NCBI RefSeq assembly: GCF_003985125.1
Contig: NZ_ML133575.1
Span: 1-64,000, forward strand
From: Rhizobium phaseoli
Lineage (GTDB): Bacteria; Pseudomonadota; Alphaproteobacteria; Rhizobiales; Rhizobiaceae
Reading direction: 5' to 3'
DNA: 64,000 bases
The notes under the pieces: model-generated
Databases searched by the model: none
What the model was told of the DNA's origin: nothing
Seen by the model: only the letters and a program-made list of their open reading frames with translations
Shown: piece by piece, positions 20,170 to 29,299 of the stretch
How positions within the stretch are numbered: position 1 is the stretch's first letter
How the letters are laid out: the number at the start of each line of letters is the position of its first letter
Program-made: the position numbers and the translations under genes

Positions 20170-21039
20170 TCAGCCGCGGCTCGGTCGTTTACCGGCGAAA
20201 AGGTCGGCATAGCTTCGGATGAGCTTGGTCATTCGGTCGGCGACCGTCCGGATTTCGGGGCGATGGCGATCCTCGGCGTTCATGACGATCCATTGGCGGT
20301 GGCGCAATTCCGGCAATTCGCCGCCCTGGCGCTGCAATTCCGGATGGAGATCGCCGACGAAACAGGGAAGCACGGTCTTGCCGGCGCCGGCGCGCACCAG
20401 ATCCGGCAGCGAACGCGGCCGGTTGACGGTGGCGACGATCCCGGATGCGGCATGGGTGTGCGGCCAGCGCAGATAGGCCGAGATCGCCTCATCCTCGCCA
20501 ACGGCGATCCAGCGCTCGTCGGTCTCGGCGGCGTTGCGTCTGGCATAGATGGCATAGGCCACCTCCCCGAGCAGGCGTGCGGCGAGGTTCGCTTCCTCCG
20601 GCTCAAAGGCGCGAATGCCTATATCGCTCTCGCGATAGGCAAGGCTTGCCCGCGCCTCGCCGATGGTGAGCGCAATGGCGAAGGCATCGCCCGGCATACG
20701 GATCGCGGCAAAATTTTCGGTCAGCAGCCAGGCGACCCAGGTGCCGGTGGTGATCCTGACGGTCGTGCCGCCCTCACCGGATTGCCGCCAGGCTTCCACC
20801 TTGCGGGCGGCGGCTTCCATTTCCTGCAGATGATCGAGCAGCGCCTGGCCATCCTGCGTCAGCCGATAACCGGTCTGGCTGCGCGAAAACAGGGCGCGGC
20901 CGACCTCCTGTTCGAGCTCGAGCATGCGCCGGCCGACCGTGGCGGGGCTGAGCCCGCTGGCAGCACTCGCTCCCGTCAGACCGCCGAGCCGGGCGACCTG
21001 CAGGAAAAGCTGATAGGAATCCCAATTCGCGTTTTTCAT
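20170..21039 (-). CDS. LysR-family transcriptional regulator
   Basis: A 289-residue regulator. The winged helix-turn-helix occupies residues 5-62 (FLQVARLGGLTGASAASGLS, then VGRRMLELEQEVGRALFSR), followed by a linker helix and an effector-binding domain. The effector domain is rather short and divergent, with DIGIRAF matching the usual DxxI turn. It belongs to the LysR subgroup that acts on single target genes, but no clear target is adjacent: the divergent frame at 21130 is only 83 codons. It is convergent with the aceA operon and separated from it by a repeat. Confidence 0.85.
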   Translation of the reverse strand: MKNANWDSYQLFLQVARLGGLTGASAASGLSPATVGRRMLELEQEVGRALFSRSQTGYRLTQDGQALLDHLQEMEAAARKVEAWRQSGEGGTTVRITTGTWVAWLLTENFAAIRMPGDAFAIALTIGEARASLAYRESDIGIRAFEPEEANLAARLLGEVAYAIYARRNAAETDERWIAVGEDEAISAYLRWPHTHAASGIVATVNRPRSLPDLVRAGAGKTVLPCFVGDLHPELQRQGGELPELRHRQWIVMNAEDRHRPEIRTVADRMTKLIRSYADLFAGKRPSRG

Positions 21040-21129
21040 TGCTGAAAAACATAGCGGGATTTTCCCTGTTTATGAAGAGAATTTTGCAGCCTAAATGAAG
21101 TGATGTCTGACACAAGAAGGGACATCGCC

Positions 21130-21381
21130 ATGATCGACATGATCACCATCGCTGGCGTCCACGGATACCGGCATTTCAGCAAGCCAAGCGGTTCAAAAGC
21201 CGATGAAGACCGGTTCTATGCCGAGTTCGGAGACGACAGCATCGTTGGCTTCGCCGCTTGGCTGACCTCGATCGACCTCATCTTGAGGCGCATCGCATCG
21301 AACGGAAGACGCCGCAGCGTTGCGGCGCAATCCTGCGGCCGGCACAGCCGCGCTCAGGCAACCTTCCTTGCGCCGAGGTGA
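21130..21381 (+). CDS. Short hypothetical ORF divergent from LysR gene
   Basis: An 83-codon frame whose ATG is preceded by GAAGGGA at good spacing. The first 60 residues (with GVHGYRHFSKPSGSKADEDR) have plausible coding character; the last 20 are basic and overlap the 3' end of the convergent chemoreceptor gene by 28 bases. No family is recognised. It could be a short genuine protein, the remnant of a longer gene once controlled by the LysR regulator, or chance. Confidence 0.35.
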   Translation: MIDMITIAGVHGYRHFSKPSGSKADEDRFYAEFGDDSIVGFAAWLTSIDLILRRIASNGRRRSVAAQSCGRHSRAQATFLAPR

Positions 21382-23201
21382 GCGGCGGCCGGTTCTGCGC
21401 CGAGGCGGAAACGCTCGATGATCGCCATCAACGTATCGGCTTCGCCGGCGAGCAGGCGGCTTGCCTGCGTCGTCTCGGCAACCATCGAGGCGTTCTTCTG
21501 AGTCATCTGGTCCATGGCGTTCACCGAACCGTTGACCTCCTGCAGCGCCGCCGACTGGTCGCGGCTGGCGGTGGCGATGGTCTCGACATGGCCGCTGATC
21601 GCAATGATTTCCTGGCTGATCGAGGCAAGAACGCTGCCGGTCTTCTGAACCAGTTCGGAGCCGGCCGTCACTTCCCGGCTGGATGTTTCGATCAGCGACT
21701 TGATCTCGCGCGCCGCATCGGCCGAACGCTGGGCGAGTTCGCGGACCTCCTGGGCGACGACGGCAAAACCCTTGCCCGCCTCGCCGGCCCGTGCCGCCTC
21801 GATACCGGCGTTCAGCGCCAGAAGATTGGTCTGGAAGGCGATATCGTCGATCACCTCGATGATTTGCTCGATGCGCTGCGAGGCCCCTTCGATGCGCTGC
21901 ATGGCGGCGACGGCATCGCCGACGACGGTGCCGGAATTGTCGGCCGTCTTCTTGGTCGCCGCCACGACATTGTTGGCTTCACGGGCGCGCTCGGCGGAAG
22001 AGCGGACGGTGACGGTGATCTCCTCGACCGCAGCGGCGGTTTCCTCGAGGTTCGCCGCCTGCGCCTCGGTGCGCTTGGAAAGCTCGTCGGCAGAGGCCGA
22101 GACGGCGCCGCTGTTGCGCTGGATCGTCGAGGCACTGTCGCGAATGCCGGACAGCGTATCCTGCAGCCGCAGCAGCGAGGTATTGAAATCGACGCGCAGC
22201 TGCTCCAGCCGGCCGACAAAGGGTGTGCCGATCGTTTGCGAGACATCCCCCTGCGACAGGCGCCCAAGGCCGGCGGCAAGCTGGTTGACGGCGAAGTCGA
22301 TCTGGCTGTCGAGCGAGCGCTTGTCGGCATCATTCCGGGCGCGTTCGGCATCGCTCAAGGCCCGCTGTTCGGCCGCCTCGGTTTCCAGATCGCGCCGTGC
22401 AAGGGCGCTGTCGCGGAAGAGCGAGAGGGCGCGGCCGATTTCGCCGAACTCGTTCTTCTTCTCGAGACAGGGGATCGGTTTGTCGAGATCGCCCGACGAA
22501 ATCGAGTGGACGCTCGCGGTTAGCGCCTGCAACGGCTTTACCGACAGGCGGATCGCATAGAAGGCCAGAACACCGACGAGCAGCATGACGACGGCGCCGA
22601 TGCCGAGAACCAGCATCAGCAGCTCGTTCATGCGCTGATAATAGAACTCCATCGGAATGCCGATGAAGAGAATGCCGACATTGGCGTTCGATGCGTTCTT
22701 GATCGGGAAGTAACCGGTCATGAATTTGCGGCCGAACAGTTCGGCCGGGCCGAAATAGGCCTCGCCGCGGGCAAGAACCGACTGGGCCGGGTGCTCGGCG
22801 GCAAGCTTGGTGCCGACGGCGCGGTCGCCGTTTTCCTTCTTGACGTTGGTGGATATGCGGACGTAGTCGCCGCCCTGCTTCTGGAAGATGGTGGCAACGC
22901 CGGCAATCGACTGGGCCGTGCGGTCGACCAGCGAATGATCGGCAAGGGCCGGAATGGCCTCTTCGGTGACGGCGGAAAGCTTGTTGTCCTTCACCTCGAT
23001 CTTCGCAGCTTGATCGGCCGCGCCGTAAAGGACAGCCATGGTGCGGGCGGCATCCCTGGCGTCGGAGACGGCGCCATCCATCACGTGGCGGCTCAGATTG
23101 TAGTAGGTCACGCCGACAATGGCCGCGGTGCTGATCGCCAGCAGAAACAGCGTGATCGCAACGATCTGGCGGACGATGGATGTAGAGAAAAGGCGCGGCA
23201 T
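21354..23201 (-). CDS. Methyl-accepting chemotaxis protein with periplasmic Cache-like domain
   Basis: About 615 residues. Membrane segments lie near residues 10-32 and 198-222 and enclose a roughly 165-residue sensory domain of the single-Cache type (ending GYFPIKNASNANVGILFIGIP). A HAMP domain follows, then a signalling domain with the hairpin tip IAFQTNLLALNAGIEAARAG. It reports ligand binding to CheA/CheW. No pentapeptide tether is visible at the C-terminus. I use the ATG at 23201; a GTG at 23219 in the same frame is possible. It neighbours a second receptor with a similar signalling half but a different sensor. Confidence 0.88.
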   Translation of the reverse strand: MPRLFSTSIVRQIVAITLFLLAISTAAIVGVTYYNLSRHVMDGAVSDARDAARTMAVLYGAADQAAKIEVKDNKLSAVTEEAIPALADHSLVDRTAQSIAGVATIFQKQGGDYVRISTNVKKENGDRAVGTKLAAEHPAQSVLARGEAYFGPAELFGRKFMTGYFPIKNASNANVGILFIGIPMEFYYQRMNELLMLVLGIGAVVMLLVGVLAFYAIRLSVKPLQALTASVHSISSGDLDKPIPCLEKKNEFGEIGRALSLFRDSALARRDLETEAAEQRALSDAERARNDADKRSLDSQIDFAVNQLAAGLGRLSQGDVSQTIGTPFVGRLEQLRVDFNTSLLRLQDTLSGIRDSASTIQRNSGAVSASADELSKRTEAQAANLEETAAAVEEITVTVRSSAERAREANNVVAATKKTADNSGTVVGDAVAAMQRIEGASQRIEQIIEVIDDIAFQTNLLALNAGIEAARAGEAGKGFAVVAQEVRELAQRSADAAREIKSLIETSSREVTAGSELVQKTGSVLASISQEIIAISGHVETIATASRDQSAALQEVNGSVNAMDQMTQKNASMVAETTQASRLLAGEADTLMAIIERFRLGAEPAAAHLGARKVA

Positions 23202-23326
23202 CAAAACCCCCGGCGGCACAATGAGGGCTAAATTAGAGGAAAAGCGTTAAGGAAAATTTTCCGTAAATCTGGGGTGCCCGGGATATTCGGGCGCGCCGTT
23301 TCCGGGGCGTTTCCAACAAATACGCA

Positions 23327-23352
23327 AACGGCCCCGGAAAACCGAGGCCGTT
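23327..23352 (-). terminator. Hairpin after the second chemoreceptor gene
   Basis: AACGGCCCCGG and CCGAGGCCGTT form an 11-bp stem with one mismatch and a 4-base AAAA loop, 25 bases past the stop of the upstream receptor gene. The minus strand continues with only three T, so termination may be partial. Confidence 0.55.
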
Positions 23353-23377
23353 CGAAAAGATGGAAATCGAGCCTTGA

Positions 23378-25909
23378 TCAGGCGGCGCGGTAGACCCGCG
23401 CTTCACCCGCCCCGCCGTCAATCTTGAACTGCTGGATGAGGCGGCGCAGCGAGTCGGCCTCGTCGGCCAGTTCGCGGCTGGCGGCGGTCGTCTCCTCGAC
23501 CATTGCGGCGTTCTTCTGCGTCATCTGGTCCATCTGGTTGACGGTCGAGTTGACGCTCTGCAGCGCGTTGGACTGGTCGTGGCTGGCGCGGGCGATCATC
23601 TCGACATGCTGGCTGATCGTGACGATCTGGGCGCTGATCTTGGCGAGCACCGTGCCGGTCTCCTGCACGAATTGCGAGCCGGAGCTGACCTCGTTGGTCG
23701 ACTTGTTGATCAGTCCCTTGATCTCCTGCGCGGCGGCGGCGGAGCGCTGGGCGAGCTCGCGGACTTCCATGGCGACGACGGCGAAACCCTTGCCGGCCTC
23801 GCCGGCGCGTGCTGCCTCGATGCCGGCGTTGAGCGCCAGCAAGTTGGTCTGGAAGGCGATCTCGTCGATGACGCCGATGATCTGCTCGATCTGCCGCGCG
23901 GCATCCTCGATGCGGCCCATCGCGTCGATCGCATTGTTGACGACGACGGCGGAATCGTCGGCGCTGCGCTTGGCCTGACGGACGATCTGGTCGGCATCCT
24001 TGGCGCGTTCGGCCGACGAGCGGACCGTGACGGTGATCTGATCGACGGCTGCCGCGGTCTCCTCGAGCGACGCCGCCTGCTGTTCGGTGCGCTTGGAGAG
24101 ATCTTCGGCCGACTGGGCCATCTGGTTGCCGTTGCCCTGGATCAGTTCGACATTGTCGCGGATCTGGCTCATCGTCGCCTGCAGGCGCAGCATCGAACCG
24201 TTGAAATCCTGACGCAGCTGCTCGAGGCGGCCGATGAAGGGGGTTTCGATCGTCGTCGAAATATCGCCCTGCGACATGCGTTCAAGGCCCGCGGCGAGCG
24301 CATTGACCGCAAATTCGATTTGGCGATCCATCTCGCGCTTTTCGGCGTCGTTGCGCTGGCGCTCATGTTCGGCAGCGGCGCGTTCCTCGTCGCTCTGCTC
24401 CTCGATGCGGATCTTCGAGATGGCATTTTCCTTGAAGATGCCGAGTGCGCGGGCCATGTCGCCGATCTCGTCGTAGCGCTGCTCGCCTGAAATGCTGGTA
24501 TCCAGCGACCCTTCGGCGATGCGGCGCATGGCGGCAGTGATCTGGCTGATCGGGCGCTGCAGCGTCAGCACCAGGGCGATGCCGCCGAGGATCGACAGCA
24601 GGATGCCGAGGCCGGTGGTCAGCACCGAGATGCTGTTTGCCTGGGTGCGCTCGGTGCCGGCCGTCTGCTTCTGCAGCTCGGCGAAGTCGGTCAGCTTCGT
24701 CCAGATCTGGTCGAGTTCCTGTCGGGCGGCGGCATAGGCCGTGACGCGCTCGCCGATCGTATCGACGATCTTCGAACCACCGCCGGAAATGGCGTCGAGG
24801 GCCGGCTGGATCGCGTCGGAAATGCCTTCGGCAAAGCCCATGCCCTTGGCGCTGGTGGTCAGCACCTGCATGTCCTTGCCGAGCGTCCCGGCCTGCTGCT
24901 GCAGGCGCACGAGGTTGTCCTTGCTCGAATTGGCGAGGAAGTCGGACAGCACGATCTGCAGCGCGTAGACGGAATTTTCCAGGCGACGCGTATCCTGAAG
25001 CACCGAGTTGGTCTGGGCGATGCGGCCCTCGAGCTCGGCGAAGCGCTGCGTCGCCTCGCGCATCTTCTGCGTCGCGGTCAGCTGCGTATAGGTCGAGGTC
25101 TGGCGGAAGCGGGAGACGAGACGGCCGAGTTCGGCGATGTTCTCGTCGGTCGGCGCCGGCATCTGGGCGATCGCCTTGATGCTGTCGATGGTTGCGGCCA
25201 AGGCGTCGACCACATTCTTCTGATTGGTCGGAACCGAAATGGCGATCAGGCGCTGAGATTTGATGATCTCCGGCATCTGTTCATTGATGAAGGCGATCTT
25301 GTCCTGCGGCGTCTGCGGCTTGCTGAAACCGCTGGCGACGGTGCCGAGGAAATCGCCGCCCTTGAGCAGGCGGTCGGCGGTGCGCAGGGTGACGGTGGCG
25401 GCGCTCTCGTCGCGCTGCAGCGCCGTCTGCAATTCCTCGGCCTGGTAGGAGACCGTGAAGCGGGTGCTGATCAGGCTCTTCTGCGCCGCGTCGATCTGCT
25501 CATGCAGCGCGACTTCCTGCTCATGCAGGGCCCAGAGCTTGTCGACGACGCCCGAAATATCCTTGGTGCGGCGGGAAGCTTCCGCAAGGCTGTCGCGGCC
25601 GGAAGCTTCTTCGCCCACCTGGTTCAGCGTCTGGTCGAGCACGCCCTGCTGGGTCTTCAGATCGGTGAGCAGCTTGTCACGCGCCTGCTGGCTGGTGATG
25701 CGCAGGAAATCGTCCATCGAACCGTAGAGATCCTTGAACCCGCTCAGCGACTGTAGCACGCTGTTGGAGATTTCCATGCGGCCCTGCAGCAGTCCGGAAG
25801 CATAAAGGCCCGTCAGGCCCACCGCCGAAATGGTCACAACGAAGGGCAGAACGAAGATCAGAACCTTCGTTTTGATCTTGAAGCGGGAAAGAATCTTGTC
25901 AATCAACAT
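23378..25909 (-). CDS. Methyl-accepting chemotaxis protein with long helical sensor region
   Basis: 843 residues. The first membrane segment is at about 16-38 and the second at about 432-456; between them is a roughly 390-residue, nearly all-helical periplasmic domain, much longer than a Cache domain and reminiscent of helical-bundle sensors. HAMP (ISQITAAMRRIAEGSLD) and a second HAMP-like stretch precede the signalling domain, with tip IAFQTNLLALNAGIEAARAG. The last 350 residues closely resemble the downstream receptor at 21354, suggesting duplication of the signalling part with different sensors. The ligand is unknown. The ATG at 25909 gives a normal short cytoplasmic N-terminus. Confidence 0.88.
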   Translation of the reverse strand: MLIDKILSRFKIKTKVLIFVLPFVVTISAVGLTGLYASGLLQGRMEISNSVLQSLSGFKDLYGSMDDFLRITSQQARDKLLTDLKTQQGVLDQTLNQVGEEASGRDSLAEASRRTKDISGVVDKLWALHEQEVALHEQIDAAQKSLISTRFTVSYQAEELQTALQRDESAATVTLRTADRLLKGGDFLGTVASGFSKPQTPQDKIAFINEQMPEIIKSQRLIAISVPTNQKNVVDALAATIDSIKAIAQMPAPTDENIAELGRLVSRFRQTSTYTQLTATQKMREATQRFAELEGRIAQTNSVLQDTRRLENSVYALQIVLSDFLANSSKDNLVRLQQQAGTLGKDMQVLTTSAKGMGFAEGISDAIQPALDAISGGGSKIVDTIGERVTAYAAARQELDQIWTKLTDFAELQKQTAGTERTQANSISVLTTGLGILLSILGGIALVLTLQRPISQITAAMRRIAEGSLDTSISGEQRYDEIGDMARALGIFKENAISKIRIEEQSDEERAAAEHERQRNDAEKREMDRQIEFAVNALAAGLERMSQGDISTTIETPFIGRLEQLRQDFNGSMLRLQATMSQIRDNVELIQGNGNQMAQSAEDLSKRTEQQAASLEETAAAVDQITVTVRSSAERAKDADQIVRQAKRSADDSAVVVNNAIDAMGRIEDAARQIEQIIGVIDEIAFQTNLLALNAGIEAARAGEAGKGFAVVAMEVRELAQRSAAAAQEIKGLINKSTNEVSSGSQFVQETGTVLAKISAQIVTISQHVEMIARASHDQSNALQSVNSTVNQMDQMTQKNAAMVEETTAASRELADEADSLRRLIQQFKIDGGAGEARVYRAA

Positions 25910-26219
25910 GGCGTTCCGGGCCTTTCATACACTACTCCTCCCGCGGGCAGCCATCAGGCGCGCCAGCCGAGTGCACATCGAGCTATTCTCTTTACATTGG
26001 GGAACCCGGAAGCCAGGCGGCAGTCATTGCCGGTTCATGTCCAAGCAAGTTGGAGATGCCCAAATAATCGCGGGCAATTGTGTCAGATTAGATATTAATT
26101 TTCGGATAAGCGGTGATGGCTGCTGCAGCCAAGACGGTGAAATAGTTGCAATTTATGCGCCACAGGACCGCAATGTCGCGATCGAAGGCGGCAAGGTTAC
26201 TTCAGGATGCGAGCAAGGG
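25910..26219. other. Upstream region of chemoreceptor gene, no gene seen
   Basis: About 310 bases, AT-richer than the flanks from 26040 to 26130. A plus-strand frame crosses it from inside the receptor gene but looks like an antisense shadow. The receptor promoter presumably lies here; no specific motif was convincing. Confidence 0.45.
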
Positions 26220-26363
26220 TCAGAGGAAGTGCGCGAGCAACAGCGCCAGGCTGGCGGCTGTGGCGCCGGCTGCGAGCATCAAATATCGCAGGACGGCCAT
26301 CCTGTTGTCAGGCTTTGCCTGGGTGATTGCGATGGCGCGGGCGCGTCGTGCGTTTCTGGTCAT
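26220..26363 (-). CDS. Probable 47-residue membrane protein
   Basis: The minus strand encodes 47 residues from an ATG at 26363 to a TGA at 26220. The first 15 residues are arginine-rich (MTRNARRARAIAITQAK), the second half is one hydrophobic segment (LMLAAGATAASLALLLAHFL) that would span the inner membrane with the basic end inside. GAGG lies 8 bases before the start. It stands alone between a chemoreceptor gene and a flavoprotein gene. The amino-acid pattern is much more protein-like than the frames on the opposite strand. Function unknown. Confidence 0.5.
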   Translation of the reverse strand: MTRNARRARAIAITQAKPDNRMAVLRYLMLAAGATAASLALLLAHFL

Positions 26364-26546
26364 GCTCGAAACCTCACTCTTCTGACACAACAATCCAACA
26401 AAACGGCTTGCCGGTAAAGCTTAATTTAGGAAGAGCTTTGCAAACAGCCAATTGAGACAGGATGGCGCACCTCTCTTAAGAAGTCTTGAATCGGCATTGC
26501 TAATATACTGAGCAGCGGTTCCGCCAATATGCAGAAATCGAACGCG

Positions 26547-27767
26547 TCAGGCGCATTCGCCCGCAGCAAATCCCGAGGCCCAGGCCCACTGGAAATTATA
26601 GCCGCCGAGCCAGCCGGTGACGTCGACGCATTCGCCGATGAAATAGAGGCCGGGCACAGCCTTGGCCTCCATGCTGCGTGAATCGAGCGCGGCCGTATCG
26701 ATGCCGCCGAGCGTCACTTCGGCGGTGCGATAGCCTTCAGAGCCGGAGGGTTTGACGGCAAGGTTCTGAGCGCTCGCGGCAAGGCGAAGCAACGTCTTGT
26801 CGGGTAGGTCGGCCATATTGCCGGAGATCTTTTCGCGTTCGACGAGAAACTGCGCCAGCCGCTTCGGCAGGATCTCGCCAAGCGCGGTCTGGGCCGACTG
26901 GCGGCCGTTCAGCTGCTTTGCCGTCTTCAGCTGCGCGGCGATGTCGATATCCGGTTCGATGGCAAGGACGATCTCGTCGCCTTCGCGCCAATAGGAGGAG
27001 ATCTGCAGGATGGCAGGTCCGCTCAAGCCGCGATGGGTAAACAGCAGCGCTTCGCGGAAGGCGGTCTTGCTATGGCGAATTTCGGCCGGAGCGGAAATGC
27101 CGGCAAGCGGCGCAATGCTTGCGAGCAGGCCGGGATCGAGCGTCAGCGGCACAAGGCCGGGGCGAGTTTCGAGCACGGCCAGGCCGAACTGCTCGGCGAG
27201 GCGATAGGCAAAGCCGGTGGCGCCCATCTTCGGGATCGATTTGCCGCCGGTGGCGACGATCAGCGATGCAGCTTCGTAAACGCCGTCGCCGGTCGAGACG
27301 CGGAAACCCGTCGCCAGCCTGTCGACGGCCGATATCTCGGTGCCGAGCTGCAGCATCGCGCCGACGGCGCGCATCTCGTCCAAGAGCATGCGGATGATAT
27401 CCTTGGCGCTGTCGTCGCAGAACAGCTGGCCGAGCGTCTTTTCATGCCAGGCGATGCCGTGCCGCTCGACCATGGCGATGAAATCCGCGGGGGTGAACCG
27501 TGCGAGCGCCGACTTGCAGAAATGCGGATTGGCGGACAGGAAATTCTTCGGCCCGGCATGGATATTGGTGAAATTGCAGCGGCCGCCGCCGGAGATGCGG
27601 ATCTTCTCGCCGGGCGACCGCGCATGGTCGAGGACCACGACGGAGCGACCGCGCTTTCCCGCGCGGATGGCCGCCATCATGCCCGCCGCCCCGGCGCCGA
27701 TGACGATGACGTCGCTTTTGCGCTGCAAACCCGTTTCCTTAATCAAATCGGCGTCTTCTTTTTCCAT
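26547..27767 (-). CDS. BaiN/YhiN (HI0933)-family FAD-dependent oxidoreductase
   Basis: A 406-residue flavoprotein. The Rossmann FAD-binding motif VIVIGAGAAGMMAAIRAG is at residues 20-37, preceded by a 15-residue polar extension. GGGRCNFTN, the conserved family motif, follows near 60, and the C-terminal YFIGECVDVTGWLGGYNFQW closes the FAD site. The family is widespread, with few members of known function (BaiN in gut bacteria reduces bile-acid intermediates), so no substrate is assigned. No clear ribosome site precedes the ATG. It is divergent from the puuA-like gene, with 87 bases between. Confidence 0.85.
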   Translation of the reverse strand: MEKEDADLIKETGLQRKSDVIVIGAGAAGMMAAIRAGKRGRSVVVLDHARSPGEKIRISGGGRCNFTNIHAGPKNFLSANPHFCKSALARFTPADFIAMVERHGIAWHEKTLGQLFCDDSAKDIIRMLLDEMRAVGAMLQLGTEISAVDRLATGFRVSTGDGVYEAASLIVATGGKSIPKMGATGFAYRLAEQFGLAVLETRPGLVPLTLDPGLLASIAPLAGISAPAEIRHSKTAFREALLFTHRGLSGPAILQISSYWREGDEIVLAIEPDIDIAAQLKTAKQLNGRQSAQTALGEILPKRLAQFLVEREKISGNMADLPDKTLLRLAASAQNLAVKPSGSEGYRTAEVTLGGIDTAALDSRSMEAKAVPGLYFIGECVDVTGWLGGYNFQWAWASGFAAGECA

Positions 27768-27854
27768 CGAAGAGCGAAAGTCAACGTTCTCACCCCCTCG
27801 CCAATTGGCAAAGTCCGGCTATGCTAGCGCCAAGATCAACCAAACCGGTGTGTC

Positions 27855-29291
27855 ATGTCCCCAAAAAAGACGACGCTGAAGCCTGCCAGAACCGTACCCG
27901 CCTCGACGAAAACCCCTCCGGACCCCGGATCCCTGCGCGGCGTTGCGAACTGGAAGGAAGCGGCGCAATGGCTGAGAGCCAGGGGCATCGAAGACATCGA
28001 ATGCATTACGCCCGACCTTGCCGGCGTGCCGCGCGGCAAGATGATGCCGAGCTCGAAATTCACCTCGAACACCTCGCTGGCGCTGCCTTCGGCGATCTAT
28101 CGGCACACGATTTCCGGCGAATATCCCGAAGAGACGGAGAGCTTCCGCTATGAGCCGCGCGACAGCGACCTCAAGCTGATGCCCGATCTTTCGACCCTTT
28201 CGGTCGTGCCCTGGGAAACCGACCCGACGGCGCAGGTGATCTGCGACATCGTCGATTCGGATGGCGGCGAAGTCCCCTATACGCCGCGCAACGTGCTGAA
28301 GCGGATCATGAGCCTCTATCACGACCGCGGCTGGAAGCCGATCGTCGCGCCCGAGATCGAATTCTACCTGGTCGCCAAGAATGACGACCCCGACTATCCG
28401 CTGCATCCGCCGAAGGGCCGCTCCGGCCGCTCGATCCTCGGCGGCCAGGGTTATTCGATCGCCGGCATCAACGAATTCGACGAACTGATCGACGACATCT
28501 ACCATTTCTCGGAGAAACAGGGGCTGGAGATCGACACGCTGATCCATGAGGAGGGACCGGCCCAGCTCGAAATCAACCTGCGCCACGGCAATCCGATCGA
28601 GCTTGCCGACCAGGTGTTCCTGTTCAAACGCACGATCCGCGAGGCGGCACTGAAACACGACATCTATGCGACCTTCATGGCCAAGCCGATGCAGGGCCAG
28701 CCGGGCTCGGCGATGCATATCCATCAGTCGGTGGTCAATATCGAGACGGGCAAGAACGTCTTTTCCAATGCGGACGGATCGGCCTCGAAGGAATTCTTCC
28801 ACTTCATCGGCGGCATGCAGAAATTCGTGCCGAGCGCGATGGCGATGCTTGCCCCATACGTGAATTCCTACCGGCGCTTGCAGCCCGACATGTCCTGCCC
28901 TGTCAACAATGCCTGGGGCTACGACAACCGGACCACCGCTTTCCGCGTCCCGGTGTCCGATCCGCAGGCCAGGCGCGTGGAAAACCGCCTGCCGAGTTCG
29001 GACGCCAATCCCTATCTGGCGCTCGCCGCCTCGCTCGCTTCCGGCCTGCTCGGCATCATGAAGCAGATCGAGCCGACGGCGCCGACGGAGGATTCGGCCA
29101 ATGAGGGCTCGATCGACCTGCCGCGCGGCCTCTTGGAGGCCGTGGCGCTGATGGAGGACGAGCCCGCCTTCGAAGAGGTGTTCGGCACGCAGTTCATCGG
29201 CCTTTATGCCGGCGTCAAACGCGGCGAGTTCGAAACCTTCATGCAGGTGATCAGCCCCTGGGAGCGGGAATTCCTTCTGCTCAACGTGTGA
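27855..29291 (+). CDS. puuA: Glutamine synthetase-family protein, probable gamma-glutamylputrescine synthetase
   Basis: A 478-residue member of the glutamine synthetase fold. The metal-binding segments APEIEFYLV, EEGPAQLEINL and AMHIHQS and the ATP-site region NNAWGYDNRTTAFRVP are intact. It differs from housekeeping GlnA in the DLAGVPRGKMMP region, as in the PuuA/GlnA-like group that ligates glutamate to putrescine or other amines. An FAD amine oxidase follows after 8 bases, the same pairing as puuA-puuB. With potFGHI in this window a putrescine role is likely, but other amines are possible. Confidence 0.78.
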   Translation: MSPKKTTLKPARTVPASTKTPPDPGSLRGVANWKEAAQWLRARGIEDIECITPDLAGVPRGKMMPSSKFTSNTSLALPSAIYRHTISGEYPEETESFRYEPRDSDLKLMPDLSTLSVVPWETDPTAQVICDIVDSDGGEVPYTPRNVLKRIMSLYHDRGWKPIVAPEIEFYLVAKNDDPDYPLHPPKGRSGRSILGGQGYSIAGINEFDELIDDIYHFSEKQGLEIDTLIHEEGPAQLEINLRHGNPIELADQVFLFKRTIREAALKHDIYATFMAKPMQGQPGSAMHIHQSVVNIETGKNVFSNADGSASKEFFHFIGGMQKFVPSAMAMLAPYVNSYRRLQPDMSCPVNNAWGYDNRTTAFRVPVSDPQARRVENRLPSSDANPYLALAASLASGLLGIMKQIEPTAPTEDSANEGSIDLPRGLLEAVALMEDEPAFEEVFGTQFIGLYAGVKRGEFETFMQVISPWEREFLLLNV

Positions 29292-29299
29292 GGGATAGG

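Noticed and set aside
21258..22523. A 421-codon frame antisense to the chemoreceptor
   Set aside because: A typical high-GC antisense shadow; the minus strand encodes an unmistakable signalling domain.
25830..26417. A 195-codon plus-strand frame upstream of the second chemoreceptor
   Set aside because: It begins inside the receptor gene and has no ribosome site; the minus strand offers a better small ORF in its last part.
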